Shown here in pieces: positions 51,101 through 59,200 of a stretch of 64,000 bases of DNA; positions within the stretch are counted from its first letter, which is position 1; every line of letters begins with the position of its first letter. Position numbers and translations under genes: made by a program. This DNA comes from Nostoc linckia NIES-25 (lineage in GTDB: Bacteria; Cyanobacteriota; Cyanobacteriia; Cyanobacteriales; Nostocaceae): assembly GCF_002368035.1 (NCBI RefSeq), contig NZ_AP018222.1, positions 5,369,171-5,433,170 of the forward strand, in the 5' to 3' direction. The notes beneath the pieces were generated by a model. It did not search any database. It was not told the origin of the DNA and saw only the letters and a list, made by a program, of their open reading frames with translations.

Positions 51101-51636
51101 TAACCGCAAATACCATCATCGCTTTAGAAGATAGCGACATTCTCGCCTTCGCACCAGAGGGACAAGGTGGAAATATTACATTTAACACCCGCGCTTTATT
51201 TAGTGATTCTCTATTTGACCCCAGACAAACATTAACCGATCGAAATAGCTTTCAGTTACTAGATAATAATGGTAGCTCTGATATTAATGCTACTGGTGCA
51301 ATTTCTGGAAATATTATTGGTATACCTGATATTAGTTTTATCCAAAACAGCCTTACAGAATTGCAAAATAATCTTATTGATACTAACGCTTTGATTGCTA
51401 ATAGTTGCATTGCTCGCAGCCCTAAGCAAGCAGGAGCTTTTATAATTACAAGTACTGGTGGTTTACCAAATCGTCCTGGCGAGGCTGCGGCTTCTAGTTA
51501 TCCTACAGGTGATGTGCGGAATGTCACGAATAATAGTGCAGCTAGTTCTTGGAAAAAAGGCGATCGCATTATTGAACCCCAAGGAGTGTATCGATTAGCT
51601 AATGGAGATTTAGTGATGAGTCGTGGGTGTCGTTGA
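48118..51636 (+). CDS. Two-partner-secretion (TpsA-like) filamentous haemagglutinin-type adhesin
   Basis: A 1172-residue protein with a signal peptide (WWWRLGILLSFTFATNVKAI, cleavage after about residue 30). The TPS domain follows (about 31-260), with the signature FLMNPNGIIFGKNSQLNIGG and FVATTANAIQF. Then comes a long beta-helix of Gly/Asn-rich repeats (GGNAGNITINASDSI, GNAGDIKIQTRRL). The C-terminus has NSCIARSPKQAGAFIITSTG GLP-type sequence, typical of this cyanobacterial family. It would be secreted through a TpsB pore; no tpsB is adjacent. A CHAT domain, seen in some relatives, is absent. Confidence 0.9.
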   Translation: MSKQFYCNWWWRLGILLSFTFATNVKAIAQITSDRTLGTQVIDVDLDSYISGGTTVGNTNLFHSFSSFSIPNGGSGIFLNDSIITNILARVTGGTASNIQGLIRAQGTANLFLMNPNGIIFGKNSQLNIGGSFVATTANAIQFPGGAEFSSTSSVTPENTLLSVNPTAFLFNQIAAQGTNSIENRATLAVPNNKSLILLGGRISPTAESTGQIFMDRGRVYAPDGRIEIGGLTAPGTVGLNVDGDNLRLNFPENVARVNASLVNQSAAAAFGASGGDIVVNVNDFNLLNSSNLYTGIVINQGIPSVQLGDISINATGIVTIADQSFIGNVAVEPGNSGNINVVAESLKIIDGSGIQATATQGNSGVVNIKVNDTVSLSGRKGILPDERISPSVIISNVQPRDSSTSGGKLILGPSTRGKSGGINIQARNLLLTDDALISATNFLADDSGDIKIQADNSIILTDSTSIISSSNGKGNAGNLSITTNRLNLENNSQLSTNTLGSGNAGNINITARDISVDKSLIFASANSFPGVISNVGNGGDVNIQTEKITLTNTGSVSSTSGEPELGETIGRGGNINIRATDSIEIDSKGSTDILTGIFTRTFSSNRAGDIKLETKNLLVKDGGTIRAEAGNNLGGNAGNITINASDSIDLISSNRNFPSLLTTGVYPFKDNIVPVGNGSDITINTKRLQLTNSAISAATYGKGNAGDISILSNDAVIVDNGTINSRVGAGGVGNAGDIKIQTRRLTLTNGGGIDTAITEAESDLPAGQGRGGNIRIDAADAVTISGTDANGYSSAILTETQRGAFGQGGDIIVNTDYFLAANEGTVSALTENSSNGGNITINARVFEASNGGFITTGTSGSGKSGDITINAADSIAISTNLDTVTGLFAGTSSAGNGGRISISTTNFNLFTSDLKLPNNLAVVSTRSRGQGIAGDINITAKENFNASNGLINARSEQAGGGNVDVTARNINLRNNSTIRTDLSSGSGRGGNIFLTANTIIALEDSDILAFAPEGQGGNITFNTRALFSDSLFDPRQTLTDRNSFQLLDNNGSSDINATGAISGNIIGIPDISFIQNSLTELQNNLIDTNALIANSCIARSPKQAGAFIITSTGGLPNRPGEAAASSYPTGDVRNVTNNSAASSWKKGDRIIEPQGVYRLANGDLVMSRGCR

Positions 51637-51904
51637 ACTTTATAGTTTCAGATACCCGAATCTTCAAGAAATTGGGTATCTTGTTGTTAAATTCGATAAA
51701 ATGTCAGTAAAACTAAAAAGACCAAAAGAGGAGACGATCGCCAAATTGATAAAATAGAAAAATATTGTCAGCTAATTCAAGAATTATTATCTGCTGAGAG
51801 TGAAATTAAAGCTAGCCATCAAGAAGTTGAAGCAGTCAATCAATGACATTCGGTGCGTTAGAACTTGCGTCCATAGCGCACCCTACGAAACTGTTTATTT
51901 AACA
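51637..51904. other. Intergenic sequence, possible gene remnant
   Basis: About 51730-51846 can be read as a short run resembling QIDKIEKYCQLIQELLSAES (plus strand), like the end of a small XisI/XisH- or DUF-type protein, but no start is visible. Too weak to call a gene. Confidence 0.3.
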
Positions 51905-51998
51905 CAGGACTTACGCAAAAGATAACGAAAGTAGCGGTAATTCATGAATTACCGCAACGCTTGAATAAGGTTTTCAGTCTCATATTGCGTAAGTCCTG
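51905..51998. mobile_element. Miniature inverted-repeat element (CAGGACTTACGCAA family), 94 bp
   Basis: Perfect ends CAGGACTTACGCAA and TTGCGTAAGTCCTG, central GGTAATTCATGAATTACC, and a perfect 5-bp duplication TAACA (51900-51904 and 51999-52003). Orientation is opposite to the copy at 37051. Confidence 0.95.
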
Positions 51999-52211
51999 TA
52001 ACAAACAGAATTCAGGAGTCAGCAGCCAGAATTCTCCAATTGAATTCTGTGCGACTGGCGGATGAATAAATGGGTTTAAGTCCCCCACCAAATCAGAGAT
52101 TTGGTGGTCTTCAATCAGGGCAACTTCTTCGACGAACAGAACTTTGATTGGTAAATAGTAGCGCTTCTTCTGGTTCGCTACAAGGTGAAGATTGTGTATC
52201 TTCCTAATTAA

Positions 52212-53384
52212 TTAATCTAAATTTTTCAAAATCATATGTTTTTTTGAATCAAAATCAATTACACCTTGGTCTTGTAATTTACCTATCAATCGTGTAATTG
52301 TTACCCTTGTAGTACAACAAGCACTAGCAATATCTTCATGAGTTAAACGAACGCTTAAACGAGTTCCCTCCGGTACAGTTTCACCGATTTCTCGTTTCAA
52401 AAGTCGTAATAGATAGTGTAAACGTTCCTGTACTCGTCGCCTTCCAGAAATGACTAAAAAAGATTCTGTTTGCTGTAATCGCTGATTAATTTTTGGTAAA
52501 AGAGTATGACTGATAGTTGGAGAAGTTGCTACATCTGCTGTGTATATTGACACCAACTCGACATCACAAAGGGCTACTGCTTGGTAAATGTTTAGAGAAG
52601 TCAAACTACTACCAAAAACCATTTCTGCTGCCGCTAATCCTAATAGTATTTCTTCCCCTGTTTCACAGTAAGTAGTTAACTTCACCAAACCTTGACAAAC
52701 ATACCAAATTACCAATGGATTGAGAGGAATAGTTTCTCCTTTAGAATATTTATGCACGGAATGACCAGCAAACAAGTCGCTGTCATTATTCTTGACTACT
52801 GCTGATTCTAAAGGCTGACGTTGAGAAATATTACGTATCATCCAGCGCAAATAAGTTGCTTTTCCTTGCGAATTACGAACAACAAGCACCGTTAAAGCAG
52901 CATCAAATAATTCGCCGTGGCTTTGTTGCAAACGTATTAATAACTCTTTACCTCTGGATGATTGGGATAGTTCGATAAGTTCATTGCGAACCTGTTGACG
53001 TTCTTCTAGAGGGACAAAATTAATCATTGGTTTGCCCACTAGAAAATGCTTTGAAACATTAAATAACTTAGCTGCTGTCTGGTTAGCTTCTTGAATGATA
53101 CCTTCTGTATTAGTTACTAAATAGCCATCCGGCGCTAACTCGAATAAATCTTGATAGTGCTGACGTTCTGCTTCTAGCCAATTGCGTGTTTGTATTAGTT
53201 CCTCATTTTGTTGATGCAATTCCTCTGCCGCTAACTGGACTATCTTTGAGGTGCTATACAGTTCCTTAAAAGCCTGTGGCAGAAGATCTGGTGGAATCCA
53301 AGGCAAGACGCTAGCAGTTTGGTATAAATCTGCTAAACGCTTGTGCAATACTTCTGCGCGTTGAATAAATTTTTCTATGTTCAC
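52212..53384 (-). CDS. PAS-domain and Crp/Fnr-type transcriptional regulator fusion
   Basis: A 390-residue protein starting at GTG 53384. The N-terminal ~75 residues are helical. A PAS domain follows (about 75-195: LFELAPDGYLVTNTEGIIQE, then WMIRNISQR as PAC). Next is a cyclic-nucleotide-binding-like effector domain (about 205-310: KYSKGETIPLNP, GLAAAEMVFGSSL), then HTH_Crp (about 320-385: LTHEDIASACCTTRVTITRL). The cNMP-binding arginine-containing cassette is not obvious, so cAMP may not be the ligand. A PAS sensor fused to a Crp-type DNA-binding protein is unusual. Redox, light or ligand sensing by PAS could directly control transcription. Confidence 0.85.
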   Translation of the reverse strand: MNIEKFIQRAEVLHKRLADLYQTASVLPWIPPDLLPQAFKELYSTSKIVQLAAEELHQQNEELIQTRNWLEAERQHYQDLFELAPDGYLVTNTEGIIQEANQTAAKLFNVSKHFLVGKPMINFVPLEERQQVRNELIELSQSSRGKELLIRLQQSHGELFDAALTVLVVRNSQGKATYLRWMIRNISQRQPLESAVVKNNDSDLFAGHSVHKYSKGETIPLNPLVIWYVCQGLVKLTTYCETGEEILLGLAAAEMVFGSSLTSLNIYQAVALCDVELVSIYTADVATSPTISHTLLPKINQRLQQTESFLVISGRRRVQERLHYLLRLLKREIGETVPEGTRLSVRLTHEDIASACCTTRVTITRLIGKLQDQGVIDFDSKKHMILKNLD

Positions 53385-54659
53385 CTTAAATTCCCGCTAC
53401 TTACTTGCAGAGGTTGAGCAAAATAAATCTACTAGTTAAAGATTTAGAAAATTGCAGTATTGATAATTTTGTTGAGTAATGAATTTAAGTTTCATACAGC
53501 TGCAATTGTTGTTCAATTTAATTGATGGAAAAACCTTTCCTGAGGGTCTTCAACAATTTATGTCTCAAACATGCTACAGCCGAGTCAGTTTTTTAAATGA
53601 CACATATCACAATTAGCTCTAGACATTCAATATAAATTGAATCTAAAAATTGCTTAGTAAACATTAATATTTTTGCCAAGCAGAAAGTTTTAGATGTATA
53701 GCTTATAGCATTTACTTAAGTATTACTTCTACCTTTGGTAAGAAAATTCTGTAAACTCAGTTAAATGCTGATTTGTGAATAAATGATTAGCCTGTCAAAA
53801 TTATGACTAAAAGATAAACTATAACGGACAGGACACTTGAAAAACGTGGATTTCGACCTTAAGCGATCGCTCTTGTTAAATGCGCTATCTTACTCCTTCA
53901 ATTATTGAACCTTAATGGTAATTGTTTCCATTATTACCAAACTTCCATCACAAGAATCATGCCACTACTACCAAAGATATATAATCTTAGTTAACTTTAT
54001 TTGTGTTTGTAGATACGTTTGAGATTAATAAATTATCAATATATATCGCTGTTATACAGTTAAAGTAAGACTACTGAGAAGGAGCAATAGTCAAACTACT
54101 ATATTTTCAATGGAAAAATAGATTTTATAACTTTAAAAAGGAATGTATAGAATAATACATAAAATTTTAACAAATATTCGTTTCTTTAGTTAGAGGATAA
54201 ATGAACTACTAAACTGCTGTAATTTAACAATGCGTAACAGCTTATCAACGCGCAAGTTATTAGGAGTGATAGATTAGGTGTAAATAATATCAAATCTCGT
54301 CACTCCTTTTTATCTTTTTATTACTCTTATCTAAAGAAAAATCACAAATCTTGATTTTGATAAAAATTTATCAAAACTCTGGTTTTATTTGAATAACTTA
54401 TTTGCTTAGGCGACCAGAAAGCAGGCTTTTGAGTTCTATCTGGCTTCACAAAAATTAAATATCAGTTTTGTTATATTTCCTACAAGCTAGCTGTGTTACC
54501 CCACCAGTTAAACGCTATTAAAGCAAGTGGCATTTGAGGAACTTATCAAGATCCTACAGGTAACCCAAAATCAAAAATGGCTGATTTTATTTAGGGGTTA
54601 CTAATTAGGGAAACTTTGTGATATGGTGTCCTTTTGGACATTTTAACCACACAATTTTA
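53385..54659. other. Long AT-rich intergenic region, about 1.27 kb
   Basis: No protein gene was found. It ends with an orphan terminator (54262-54312). Its length and the terminator make an unannotated small RNA possible. Otherwise nothing can be assigned. Confidence 0.5.
54262..54312 (+). terminator. Orphan rho-independent terminator
   Basis: AGGAGTGA (54262-54269) pairs with TCACTCCT (54300-54307), with an inner AGATT/AATCT stem, followed by TTTTT and a T-rich stretch. No coding gene ends before it on the plus strand. Confidence 0.65.
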
Positions 54660-55403
54660 ATGATTTATCGCCGTAAATTGCCGAAATATCTGGCATTTTC
54701 ATTTTTATCAGTAGTATTGGCTGCTGATTTACCCATTTCTTCAGCTATTGCCCAAACTACTACACAGCCATCTATTGGTAAAGGTGTGAGTTTTACATGC
54801 AATGACAGCGAGACAACTATCAAAAATAAAAATGGCCCCAGAGTGAGTTTTGGGCAAACAAACATCTATATTGGTTATCAACAAGTATTATCTCTAAACA
54901 AAGACCCTCGCATCATCCGTTTTGACAATGGCATCAAAAAATGGTGTCGCAGTGATTACGAAACAACTAATGATGATGGTACAGGCTACGGACTATTTTC
55001 GGATGGAGGAAATGTTTTGTACGGCGTTTTTTCATCCACCGGTAGCCAGCCTGGTAATGATTTTCGACGCTTTGCTAGCGGTCGTTGGCTAAGTAGTTAT
55101 GGAAGCGGTGGCGGCCCTAAAGTGGCAATCATCGCAAAAATTAATCCAGAAAATGGTAGCGTTTACTATGCCACATTTTTGACTGCAAAAAAGGCTAATG
55201 ATGGCAAAACTAACTCTTTAGTTATTACAGGATTATCATGGAATGGTATCAATTTGACTGTGAATGCAGATTCGTGGTGGACTCCCCGTCGCGCTAATAC
55301 AAATCCCATGACTTGTTCTGGTTCATCACCTTATAAATATACAGCCATATTCACTGGAGATTTAACAAAGGTAAACTCAGCTTCAGCAGTTAACTGTAGT
55401 TAA
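54660..55403 (+). CDS. Secreted protein of unknown function
   Basis: About 247 residues from ATG 54660; an in-frame GTG/ATG at 54618 would add 14. A signal peptide is visible (KLPKYLAFSFLSVVLAADLP, likely cleaved after AIAQ). The mature part is polar, Gly/Ser/Thr-rich and aromatic (GLFSDGGNVLYGVFSSTGSQ, then FASGRWLSSYGSGGGPKVAI). Three or four Cys suggest disulfides (FTCND, KWCRSD, MTCSGSS, NCS). I do not recognise the family; it resembles conserved secreted proteins of filamentous cyanobacteria. Monocistronic. Confidence 0.75.
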   Translation: MIYRRKLPKYLAFSFLSVVLAADLPISSAIAQTTTQPSIGKGVSFTCNDSETTIKNKNGPRVSFGQTNIYIGYQQVLSLNKDPRIIRFDNGIKKWCRSDYETTNDDGTGYGLFSDGGNVLYGVFSSTGSQPGNDFRRFASGRWLSSYGSGGGPKVAIIAKINPENGSVYYATFLTAKKANDGKTNSLVITGLSWNGINLTVNADSWWTPRRANTNPMTCSGSSPYKYTAIFTGDLTKVNSASAVNCS

Positions 55404-55409
55404 AATATA

Positions 55410-55522
55410 GGACTATGATTTGATTTTTTAAATTGTTTGCGTGGGAAAACAATGGAGAGTAAAGAGTAGGAAATCAGGCTTTTGAAGCTGAGGAGGAGTT
55501 TTTTGTAATCAAATCATAGTCC
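55410..55522. repeat. 113-bp inverted-repeat element with 16-bp ends
   Basis: GGACTATGATTTGATT at the left and its perfect reverse complement AATCAAATCATAGTCC at the right. It begins seven bases after the stop of the secreted protein. I did not find a clean target duplication. Confidence 0.75.
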
Positions 55523-55537
55523 CATAATTGAATTGAA

Positions 55538-55640
55538 GGAGGCAGGAGGCAGGGGGCAGGAGGCAGGAGGCAGGGGGCAGGGGGCAGGAGGCAGGAGGCA
55601 GGGGGCAGGAGGCAGGAGGCAGGGGGCAGGAGGCAGGAGG
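55538..55640. repeat. Heptamer minisatellite (GGAGGCA/GGGGGCA), about 15 units
   Basis: About fifteen consecutive 7-bp units alternating GGAGGCA and GGGGGCA. Same family as 32739-32801 and, on the other strand, 148-184. No gene function. Confidence 0.9.
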
Positions 55641-55811
55641 TCAAAGTATTACTATTGCTAGCATTCAAGCTTGTCATTATGTCTTAACCTATGTGGCTAC
55701 CGCTATAACTAATTTTCTGGAATTCGCAATCTCGGCGTTGTAGTAGTTATTAGAACAACGAACGACTAATATATAACTTCTATAACTAACCTTGGGGTCA
55801 TATAGCCCACC

Positions 55812-55839
55812 AAAACCCGGTCATAACGACCGGGTTTTT
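55812..55839. terminator. Strong orphan terminator hairpin
   Basis: AAAACCCGGTC and GACCGGGTTTT form a perfect 11-bp stem with a five-base loop ATAAC and a short T tail (plus strand) or A/T tail (minus). No gene end lies nearby, so it may end a small RNA transcript starting after about 55680, or be a leftover. Confidence 0.65.
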
Positions 55840-55885
55840 GGTTTGAAGACGGTACTGCTGCTTTTTGAAAACCGAATTCTCATAT

Positions 55886-56039
55886 AACGTGAATTCGACG
55901 AACCTCTCCCTGCCTTGAACTAGCGTTCAAGTCTGTCCCTCTCCGATTCGGAGAGGGACGGTTTTACGTAGTAAAACCAGGGAGAGGTTTTTTATTTGGC
56001 TAATTAAACGGACACTATATAAACCGTCGAATTCACGTT
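55886..56039. mobile_element. Miniature inverted-repeat element, AACGTGAATTCGACG ends, 154 bp
   Basis: 15-bp perfect terminal repeats AACGTGAATTCGACG and CGTCGAATTCACGTT, with a 5-bp target duplication CATAT (55881-55885 and 56040-56044). The interior contains a second nested hairpin (AACCTCTCCCTG ... CAGGGAGAGGTT) and a third (GTCCCTCTCCGATTCGGAGA and GGGAC). The right flank, AACGTCGAATTTC, itself resembles the element end. Confidence 0.88.
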
Positions 56040-56297
56040 CATATAACGTCGAATTTCTGCGATCTTCAATAGACCTCTTGCATAAATAGAAAATAAGAAC
56101 CTCCTGCCCCCTGCCCCTTTTGTCAATCTCCTACTGCCTGAATCCTTATGTCGCGGCTAACCTAATTTTATCTGGCAGCATTCTTGCCTAGTTGCGGCGA
56201 ACTTAATTATGTAAACAATTTACGGAATGTTTAGTCTGCCAAATTCTTGGGAAATATTAAGTTTGTAACGTTGTTCTAGACATTTTAACTTTAGACT

Positions 56298-59200
56298 ATG
56301 ACACTGGCAGCAATTCCTTACTCCAATTCATTGCCCCATCTCCCCGGTTATACCATTGTTGAGCAACTCTATTCAGGTTCTCAAACAATAGTTTATCGAG
56401 GAGTGGAGGAGTCAAGTCAGCGTCCAGTGGTGATTAAACTGTTACAGCAAGACTACCCCACGTTTAACGAATTATTACAGTTTCGTAACCAGTATACAAT
56501 TACCAAAAATCTCAATATTCCTGGCATAACCCATCCGTACAGCCTAGAACCTTACGGTAACAGCTATGCTTTGGTGATGGAAGACTTTGGTGGCATTTCC
56601 CTACGGAGTTATACGCAAAAATATTCCCTCTCCTTACAGGAAATCTTAGAAATTGCCCGACAAATTGCCGATATTCTCCATGATGTCTGCCAGCATCGAG
56701 TCATCCACAAAGATATCAAACCCGCTAACATTCTGATTCATCCAGAATCGCAACAAGTCAAGCTGATTGACTTCAGCATAGCCTCCCTCCTCCCGCGCGA
56801 AACCCAGGAAATCCAAAATCCCAACGTGTTGGAAGGAACCCTTGCCTATCTTTCCCCGGAGCAAACCGGACGAATGAATCGCGCCATTGATTACCGCAGT
56901 GATTTCTATGCTTTAGGGGTGACATTGTACGAACTTTTGACAGGAAAATTACCGTTTGAGTCCAATGACCCAATGGAGTTAGTACACTGTCATTTAGCCA
57001 AGCTGCCACTCCCCCCACACAGCGTTAATCCAGAAATTCCCGCGATCCTCTCAAAGATAGTATTGAAGTTAATGGCGAAAAATGCCGAAGATCGGTATCA
57101 GAGCGCCTTGGGTTTGAAGCATGACTTAGAATGCTGTCTCAATCAATGGAAAGCAACGGGTAGAATAGAAGCCTTTGTCTTGGGACAACGGGATGTGTGC
57201 GATCGCTTCATTATCCCCGAAAAACTCTATGGGCGACAAACAGAAGTTGCAACCTTGCTCAAAGCTTTTGAGCGCGTCGCTAATGGCAGTTCAGAAATGA
57301 TGCTAGTAGCAGGGTTTTCCGGGATTGGTAAAACTGCGGCAATCAATGAAGTCCATAAACCGATTGTCAGACAACGCGGTTATTTCATCAAAGGCAAATA
57401 CGATCAGTTGCAGCGTAATATTCCCTTCAGTGCCTTGATGCAAGCCTTTCGCGATTTGATGGGACAACTGCTGAGTGAGAGTAATGCCCAATTGGCCCAA
57501 TGGAAAGCGAAAATTTTGGCCGCTGTGGGTGAAAACGGACAAGCAATTATTGATGTGATTCCGGAACTAGAGCTAATTATCTGTCAACAGCCGCCAGTGC
57601 CGGAACTATCTGGTAGTGCTGTCCAAAATCGTTTCAATTTGCTCTTTCAGAAATTTATCCAGGTTTTCACCACCCCTGAGCATCCGCTGGTGATGTTTTT
57701 AGATGATTTGCAATGGGCAGATTCGGCTTCTCTGAATTTGCTACAGTTATTGATCGGTGAAGCCAGTTCTGGATATTTACTCATTCTGGGCGCTTATCGA
57801 GATAATGAAGTTTTTCCGACTCATCCCTTGATAGTGACGCTGGAGCAGATTCAGCAAACCCAAGCTACCGTCAATACCATCGCCCTGCAACCCTTGGCGG
57901 AAATAACGGTGAATCAGTTGGTGGCAGACACCTTAAGTTGTCCCCACCAACTGGCTCAACCCCTGACGCAATTGGTATATCAAAAAACTAAAGGCAATCC
58001 CTTTTTTACAACGCAGTTTCTCAAAGCACTGCACGAAGAGGGTTGCATTCAGTTCCAGCCTGAACTGAGTTACTGGCAATGCGACCTGGCTTCGGTGCGG
58101 CAGTTAGCATTGACCGATGGAGTGGTAGAGTTCATGGCATTGCAGTTGCAGAAACTTCCAGTCCAGACACAGGAGGTTTTGAAACTCGCAGCTTGTATTG
58201 GCAGCCAATTTGATTTGAAGACCTTGGCAATGGTTTCCGAACAATCAATTATTGATATGGCGACCAACCTGTGGACGGCGTTACAAGAAGGGCTGATTCT
58301 CCCCATTAGCGAAACCTACAAGTTCTTCCAATCAAATAACTCAGAGAACATCGATCGCGGTGGTGAGATTGCCGTTCCTTATAAATTCTTACACGATCGC
58401 GTCCAACAAGCTGCCTACGGTCTAATTCCAGAAGAGCAAAAACAGTCTACCCACTTCAAAATCGGGCAACAACTGTGGGCAAACACGCCTGAAGCAGAGC
58501 GCGAAGGGAAAATTTTTGAAATTGTCAATCAATTGAATTACGGTCTGAAATTGACATCTCAAAAAAGTTCTCCTGGATTGTTGAATGCAGAAAATGGTGA
58601 CGAAATCTCCAAGCTGCAAGAATTGAATCTAGTTCAACGGAAGGAACTGGCTCAACTAAACCTGCAAGCAGGACAAAAAGCCAAGGCTGCAACCGCCTAC
58701 GAAACCGCAAGTAAATACTTCACAGCAGGCCTGGCACTGCTTACAGAAAACGCTTGGGAACATGATTACGACCTGACCCTTGCCCTTTATACAGAAGCCG
58801 CTGAAATTGAGTACTTGACTGCCCATTTCGAGCAGGCAGAAAGGCTTTCAGAAATTGTTCTTCAGCACGCCCAGGATTTGCTACAAAAGGTGAAGATGTA
58901 TGAAATCAGAATTTATTTCTACATTGCTCAGAATCAAATGCTGGCAGCGATCGACATTTGTCTGCGAGTGCTGGAGTTCTTGGGCGAACCGCTGTTTAAA
59001 GAACCACCACAGGAGTTAGCGATCGAGGATTTAATTAATCTGCCAGAGATGGTCGATCGGCACAAGTTAGCAGCCATGCGAATTACCATCGCAATGGTGA
59101 CTCCCAGCCTCAACGCTAAACCAGATCTGTTACCACCCATTGCTTACACCCTAGTAAATTTATCGATTCAATTTGGCAATTCGGCATTTTCGGCATTTGG

